From JBOGWP01 sp050693875 (GTDB lineage Bacteria > Actinomycetota > CADDZG01 > JAHWKV01 > JBOGWP01), in NCBI GenBank assembly GCA_050693875.1, contig JBOGWP010000097.1, positions 1 to 16,586 of the forward strand: a stretch of 16,586 nt of DNA. The letters are read 5' to 3'. The notes under the pieces are model-generated. The model made no database searches. It was not told where the DNA came from and worked only from the letters and a program-made list of their open reading frames with translations. Shown here piece by piece: positions 13,484 to 16,586 of this stretch (position 1 is its first letter; the number at the start of each line of letters is the position of its first letter). Position numbers and translations under genes: made by a program.

Positions 13484-14299
13484 ATGCAGGACGGCCTGGC
13501 TATCCTCGGCTGCGGCAAGATGGGCGAGATCCTCGTCGGCGGGCTCCTCGCCTCTGGGTGGAAGACCCCCGACCAGATCCTCGTCACGTCTCGCCGGGAG
13601 GAGCGCGCACGCGAGCTTGCCGACCGATACGGCGTGCGGTCCATCACTTCGAACGTCGAGGCAGCAGGGCAGGCGGCCACCCTCGTCGTCTCGGTGAAGC
13701 CGCAGGACATGGACGCGCTGCTCGCCGAGATCGCCGAGATCGTCACCGCCGATCACCTGATCATCACCATCGCGGCGGCCATCTCGACCCGCTTCATCGA
13801 GAAGCGGCTCCCCCTCGATGTTCCGGTGGTCCGAGCCATGCCCAACGCTCCCTCGCAGGTGCACACGGGCATCGCCGCGATCTGCCCGGGAAGCCGAGCC
13901 GGCGAGGATCACCTGAAGGTGGCGGAGGAGGTCTTGTCGCACGTCGGCCGCGTCGTGCGTCTGTCCGAGCCGTACATGGACGCGGTTACGGCGGTGTCGG
14001 GCTCGGGCCCGGCCTACTTTGCGCTGCTCGCCGAGTCGATGATCGACGCGGGGATCATGCTCGGGCTCTCCCGCACTGTGGCCACGGACCTCGTCGTCGA
14101 GACGATGCTCGGCACCGCCAAGCTGCTCCGCGACGTGGGGATGCACCCCGTCGAGCTGCGGGAGGCGGTGACCTCTCCCGGCGGGACCACCATCATGGCC
14201 ATTCGCCAGCTCGAGCAGGCCGGCGTGCGGGCGGCCCTGCTCAACGCGATCCAGGCCGCGATGGAGCGCTCCCAGGAGCTTGCCGCCGGCCACGAGTAG
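13484..14299 (+). CDS. proC: Pyrroline-5-carboxylate reductase
   Basis: The 271-residue protein has an N-terminal Rossmann domain with the nucleotide-binding loop ILGCGKMG (7-14), VKPQD (71-75), RAMPNAP (117-123) and a C-terminal helical dimerisation domain with VSGSGPAY (171-178) and the ProC signature VTSPGGTT (229-236). It reduces pyrroline-5-carboxylate to proline with NAD(P)H, the last step of proline synthesis. The ATG at 13484 is preferred over the upstream in-frame start at 13445 because the latter would overlap the divergent proline dehydrogenase start, and the TATACT box then falls correctly. No ribosome binding site is visible, consistent with a leaderless transcript. It ends 3 bp from the convergent pncA gene. 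Confidence 0.96.
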   Translation: MQDGLAILGCGKMGEILVGGLLASGWKTPDQILVTSRREERARELADRYGVRSITSNVEAAGQAATLVVSVKPQDMDALLAEIAEIVTADHLIITIAAAISTRFIEKRLPLDVPVVRAMPNAPSQVHTGIAAICPGSRAGEDHLKVAEEVLSHVGRVVRLSEPYMDAVTAVSGSGPAYFALLAESMIDAGIMLGLSRTVATDLVVETMLGTAKLLRDVGMHPVELREAVTSPGGTTIMAIRQLEQAGVRAALLNAIQAAMERSQELAAGHE

Positions 14300-14302
14300 C
14301 CC

Positions 14303-14893
14303 TCAGCCGACCTTTGCCCCCGCTAGCCGCATCTCCTCGATGGCTCGCTCGCCGTCGCCCGGCTCCAGCTCGACCGGCCGGATCCCGCCCTCGAGCACGT
14401 CGGTCTCGAACCCCTTCGATGCCGCGTCGACGGCCGTTGCCTTCACGCAGTAGTCCGTCGCGAGCCCGGCGATGACGACGCGGCGAATCCCGCGCTCGCG
14501 GAGCAGCGCTTCCAGGTCTGTCGGAGACCGCTCGCCGGTGGTGGGGTCGGCCACCGTGAACCCCGAGTAGCCGTCCTCCCCTCCCACACCCTTGCGGATC
14601 CTCCGCTCGCCCAGCCCGGCGTCCAGTCCGGGGTGCAGCTCCGCTCCCCACGTGTCGCCCACGCAGTGCACCGGCCAGATCCCCCCGTCCTTCTGAAAGT
14701 GCGGCGTGGACCCGGGATGCCAGTCCTGCGTGAAGACGACCAGCGAGCCGGCCGCGCGCGCCCGCTCGATCTCGCCGTTGATGAACGGCACCACCTGCTC
14801 GCCGCCCTTCACGTAGAGGCTCCCGCCGGAGTCGGCAAAGTCGTTCTGCACGTCGACCACGATCAACGCAGTGGACGAGTCGTACGCGGCCAT
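14303..14893 (-). CDS. pncA: Nicotinamidase (isochorismatase-like hydrolase)
   Basis: The 196-residue protein has the nicotinamidase catalytic triad D14 (VVDVQNDF), K101 (IRKGVGG) and C149 (ATDYCVKAT), and the metal ligands D57, H59 and H65 (DWHPGSTPH), with WPVHC at 73-77 as in PncA. It deamidates nicotinamide to nicotinate for NAD salvage in the cytoplasm. Enzymes of this group also activate pyrazinamide. The open frame extends upstream to 15361, but family sequence begins at the ATG at 14893, and a TATCCT box lies 6 bases before it. The length matches the family. It is convergent with proC and divergent from the membrane protein gene. Confidence 0.94.
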   Translation of the reverse strand: MAAYDSSTALIVVDVQNDFADSGGSLYVKGGEQVVPFINGEIERARAAGSLVVFTQDWHPGSTPHFQKDGGIWPVHCVGDTWGAELHPGLDAGLGERRIRKGVGGEDGYSGFTVADPTTGERSPTDLEALLRERGIRRVVIAGLATDYCVKATAVDAASKGFETDVLEGGIRPVELEPGDGERAIEEMRLAGAKVG

Positions 14894-14899
14894 GAAGCC

Positions 14900-14905
14900 A
14901 GGATA
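14900..14905 (-). promoter_or_regulatory. -10 box (TATCCT) of pncA
   Basis: TATCCT on the minus strand ends 6 bases before the ATG at 14893. No ribosome binding site is present, so the transcript is probably leaderless. No strong -35 is seen. Confidence 0.45.
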
Positions 14906-14978
14906 GTCGTGTCCGGCGACGCTCGATCCGCCAATCCCATCGCCTCCACCGCTCGAACACATCAAGACAAGGAGGCGC

Positions 14979-15707
14979 GTGCTGAGCAACCATCCCCCTC
15001 GCGAAGCAGCCGCCAAGAGAGGCGACGCCCTCGCGGTGGTGGCGATCCCGACGTTGGGCGCCGCGGCGATCCACCTCGCCGTTACACCGGAGCACCTCGC
15101 CGAGGGCGCGTTGGTGGGCAGCTTCTTCCTCATCGCAGGGCTCGTACAGGCCCTGTGGGCATTCCTGCTGCTGCGGGGGGCCCCGGGCAGGCTCCTCCTC
15201 GCCGGCGCCGCCGGAAACCTGGCCCTGGTCGCGCTGTGGTCGGTCTCGCGTACCTCGGGCCTCCCGTTCGGCCCCCACCCCGGGATCCCCGAACCGGTGG
15301 GGCGTCCGGACCTTGGCGCGGTGGCCTTCGAGTTGCTGTCGGCCGCAGTTGTCCTCCACACGCTAATGCACCGCGACCGGCGCCACTCCCCGACGCCGGC
15401 GCTGATCGCCCTCGGGCTGGCGACCGCGATCCCGCTGACGGTCTGGGCCCTGTTCCCGGGCAGCGGCCACGTTCATGCCGGTGATCCCACGCACCACACG
15501 TCGTTCGCCGGTGCCCACGCGCTCCACCTGACGGTGCTCGGCGCGGCCCCCGCCCTTTTCCTCGCCCTCGCCCTCGTGCGAATCGCGCGGGCCGGGCTTC
15601 CCTCCTTCTCGTGGCGCCTCGCCCCAGCCCCTACGGCGGCGACCGCCCCCAGCCGGTCGGCGGCACCCTCGGCGGCTCCCACACCCAGGCCCCCGGCCCT
15701 CCGCTGA
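14979..15707 (+). CDS. Six-span membrane protein of unknown function with conserved-looking histidines
   Basis: The 242-residue product has about six hydrophobic spans (17-34, 46-66, 72-89, 112-131, 140-159, 184-204) and a low-complexity Ala/Pro/Ser tail from about 212. Histidines are frequent at membrane edges: H32 and H39 in IHLAVTPEHLAEG, H100 in FGPHPG, and GHVHAGDPTHH (163-173). The first of these resembles a segment in uncharacterised actinobacterial membrane proteins, but I know no function. The His-rich loop could bind metal, which is inference only. The start is GTG at 14979 with AAGGAGG a few bases upstream. The last 77 bp overlap, tail to tail, the end of the HNH gene on the other strand, so the true C-terminus may be shorter in function than in sequence. 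Confidence 0.75.
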   Translation: MLSNHPPREAAAKRGDALAVVAIPTLGAAAIHLAVTPEHLAEGALVGSFFLIAGLVQALWAFLLLRGAPGRLLLAGAAGNLALVALWSVSRTSGLPFGPHPGIPEPVGRPDLGAVAFELLSAAVVLHTLMHRDRRHSPTPALIALGLATAIPLTVWALFPGSGHVHAGDPTHHTSFAGAHALHLTVLGAAPALFLALALVRIARAGLPSFSWRLAPAPTAATAPSRSAAPSAAPTPRPPALR

Positions 15708-16383
15708 GACGCCACCCCGCACTGGTCTTGAGCCAGTGATGGGTCGGACACTGCCGGTTCAGGTTCTCCAGACAGGTCCTGCCCCCCTCGGAGAGCGGGA
15801 CGGTGTGATCGATCTCTAGGTTGCGGCGGTTGTTGCAACCCGGGATCACGCACACCGGGTCGCGCTCCTCCAGGGCCCGCCTCAGATTTGCCGGAATGGT
15901 GCGCCCCATGTGTCCCACCGCCTTCAGGTCGGCCCCGTCGGTCAGCAGCACCGACGGGATCAAGTCGGCGGCGAGGGCCTGCGCCACCGCCACCGGGATG
16001 GGGCCGATCCCGGGGATCTCGCAGATCTCCCCCGCCGCGGTGTGTCCGCGAACAAGGGCGGCATGGTCGACTCTCAAATGCACCCTCGCCACCGGCCCCT
16101 GCCCCCGCTCGTCGTGCTCGCAGGTACGGGCATGCTCGGCCATCGCCACCAGGGCATCGGCGTACAGGGCCTCCTCCGGCTCCCTCAGCCCCGCCTGGGT
16201 CGCCTCCCGCCGCAGCACCCGGTGGTAGCGCCCCAGGGCGGCCAGCACCTGCGCCCCCGCCTCGGGGGTGAGCCGCGCGTCCAGGCGAAAGGCTCCCTCG
16301 GGATCGGCCCAGTGACGGAGCCTGCGGGAGCGATGGATCCTTTGGTGGCGGGCGGCCTCGTCTGACTCCGCCGCCGCCTTCAC
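15631..16383 (-). CDS. DUF222-type HNH endonuclease-domain protein (C-terminal part of a frameshifted gene)
   Basis: The frame encodes 250 residues from the first GTG at 16383. Residues 1-150 match the later part of the DUF222 domain (RHQRIHRSRRLRHWADPEG, LTPEAGAQVLAAL). Residues 175-220 form an HNH nuclease motif with C178-x4-C183, I191-D192-H193, N207/N209, C212 and H215-H216. This protein family is abundant and multicopy in actinobacteria, and its role is poorly known. The GTG is not a convincing true start: family-like sequence (SELLDAAQTESLGGLRERCG) continues upstream in the same frame to about 16449, then jumps to another frame. The gene as sequenced is therefore broken, or the read has an error. 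Confidence 0.8.
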   Translation of the reverse strand: MKAAAESDEAARHQRIHRSRRLRHWADPEGAFRLDARLTPEAGAQVLAALGRYHRVLRREATQAGLREPEEALYADALVAMAEHARTCEHDERGQGPVARVHLRVDHAALVRGHTAAGEICEIPGIGPIPVAVAQALAADLIPSVLLTDGADLKAVGHMGRTIPANLRRALEERDPVCVIPGCNNRRNLEIDHTVPLSEGGRTCLENLNRQCPTHHWLKTSAGWRLSGGPGAWVWEPPRVPPTGWGRSPP

Positions 16384-16586
16384 CCGCCCGCAGCGCTCCC
16401 GAAGGCCCCCGAGGCTCTCGGTCTGGGCGGCATCGAGCAGCTCGGATTCCGTGCCGAGGCGGCATCGGCGATGTGGGCGGCCTGGGGGGAAGACAGCCTC
16501 CCCTCCCGAAGGGCCTGGTCGACGCCGGGCAGCTCCGCCACCTTCCTGGCGGTCTCCAAGGTGTCGATCGCCCGGCCCAGGGACTC
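16384..16586 (-). pseudogene. Upstream DUF222 fragment in a shifted frame, cut by the window edge
   Basis: From the window edge inward, a minus-strand frame reads SLGRAIDTLETARKVAELPG and continues with QALREGRLSSPQAAHIADAAS, typical DUF222 sequence, to about 16455. It then turns into unrelated sequence and stops at TGA (16382-16380). The continuing family sequence is found one frame away from about 16449. Adding a single C within GGCACGGAATCC would restore one frame. This is either a real one-base deletion or an assembly error. The start codon lies outside the window. Confidence 0.75.

Noticed and set aside
14894..15361. N-terminal extension of pncA upstream of 14893
   Set aside because: Homology starts at 14893, and the extension would lie antisense to the well-supported membrane protein gene.
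1..16586. Mobile elements, CRISPR arrays or a defence system
   Set aside because: No transposase, integrase, regularly spaced repeats or recognisable defence genes; the HNH protein is of the common DUF222 type and stands alone.

Overview
The window is high-GC DNA that reads as a chromosomal segment of an actinobacterium, possibly a deep-branching lineage near the Acidimicrobiia. The evidence is lineage-typical genes: an RsiG-type anti-sigma protein, an MshA-like mycothiol glycosyltransferase, a DtxR-family regulator and a DUF222/HNH protein. Several genes also have a TANNNT -10 box only 6-8 bases before the start codon, which suggests leaderless transcripts. I saw no rRNA, tRNA, CRISPR array, transposase or phage gene. 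The species cannot be fixed from this sequence.

Layout. 1-158: C-terminal tail of an unrecognised gene. 248-3895 (minus): a DtxR-family metal regulator downstream of a 967-residue DUF4388 protein with a tandem MshEN-like segment and a long acidic linker. 4197-6485: rsiG (plus), a small membrane-anchored Pro/Ala-rich protein (minus) and an HD-GYP phosphodiesterase (plus). 6532-9729 (plus): a small metallophosphoesterase, a GNAT/BioF2-like acyltransferase and an MshA-like glycosyltransferase. 9730-10187: a non-coding stretch that looks like an independently transcribed structured RNA. 10188-11051: pheA. 11071-13454 (minus): a membrane-anchored metallophosphoesterase overlapping the end of proline dehydrogenase. 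13484-14299: proC, divergent from proline dehydrogenase across 29 bp. 14303-14893 (minus): pncA. 14979-15707: a six-span membrane protein. 15631-16586 (minus): a DUF222/HNH gene that is frameshifted and cut by the window edge.

Two parts deserve most attention. The first is the 4-6.5 kb region. RsiG carries two copies of the c-di-GMP-binding motif E-x3-S-x2-R-x3-Q-x3-D. The neighbouring membrane protein has a strong sigma-WhiG/FliA-type promoter (TAAA-N16-GCCGATAC) and two TTA codons. An HD-GYP gene follows, and the divergent DUF4388 protein carries MshEN-like motifs. Together they suggest a local c-di-GMP/sigma-WhiG circuit, although whiG itself is not in the window.

The second is the roughly 340-nt element at about 9813-10155. 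It has a near-canonical promoter (TTGACT-N17-TACTCT), two long-range helices of about 14 bp each, a GNRA hairpin and a terminator-like 3' hairpin. It sits between mshA and pheA and matches no RNA class I could recognise by eye.

The remaining genes are core metabolism: phenylalanine synthesis (pheA), proline synthesis and breakdown (proC and proline dehydrogenase, back to back), NAD salvage (pncA) and probably mycothiol synthesis (mshA).
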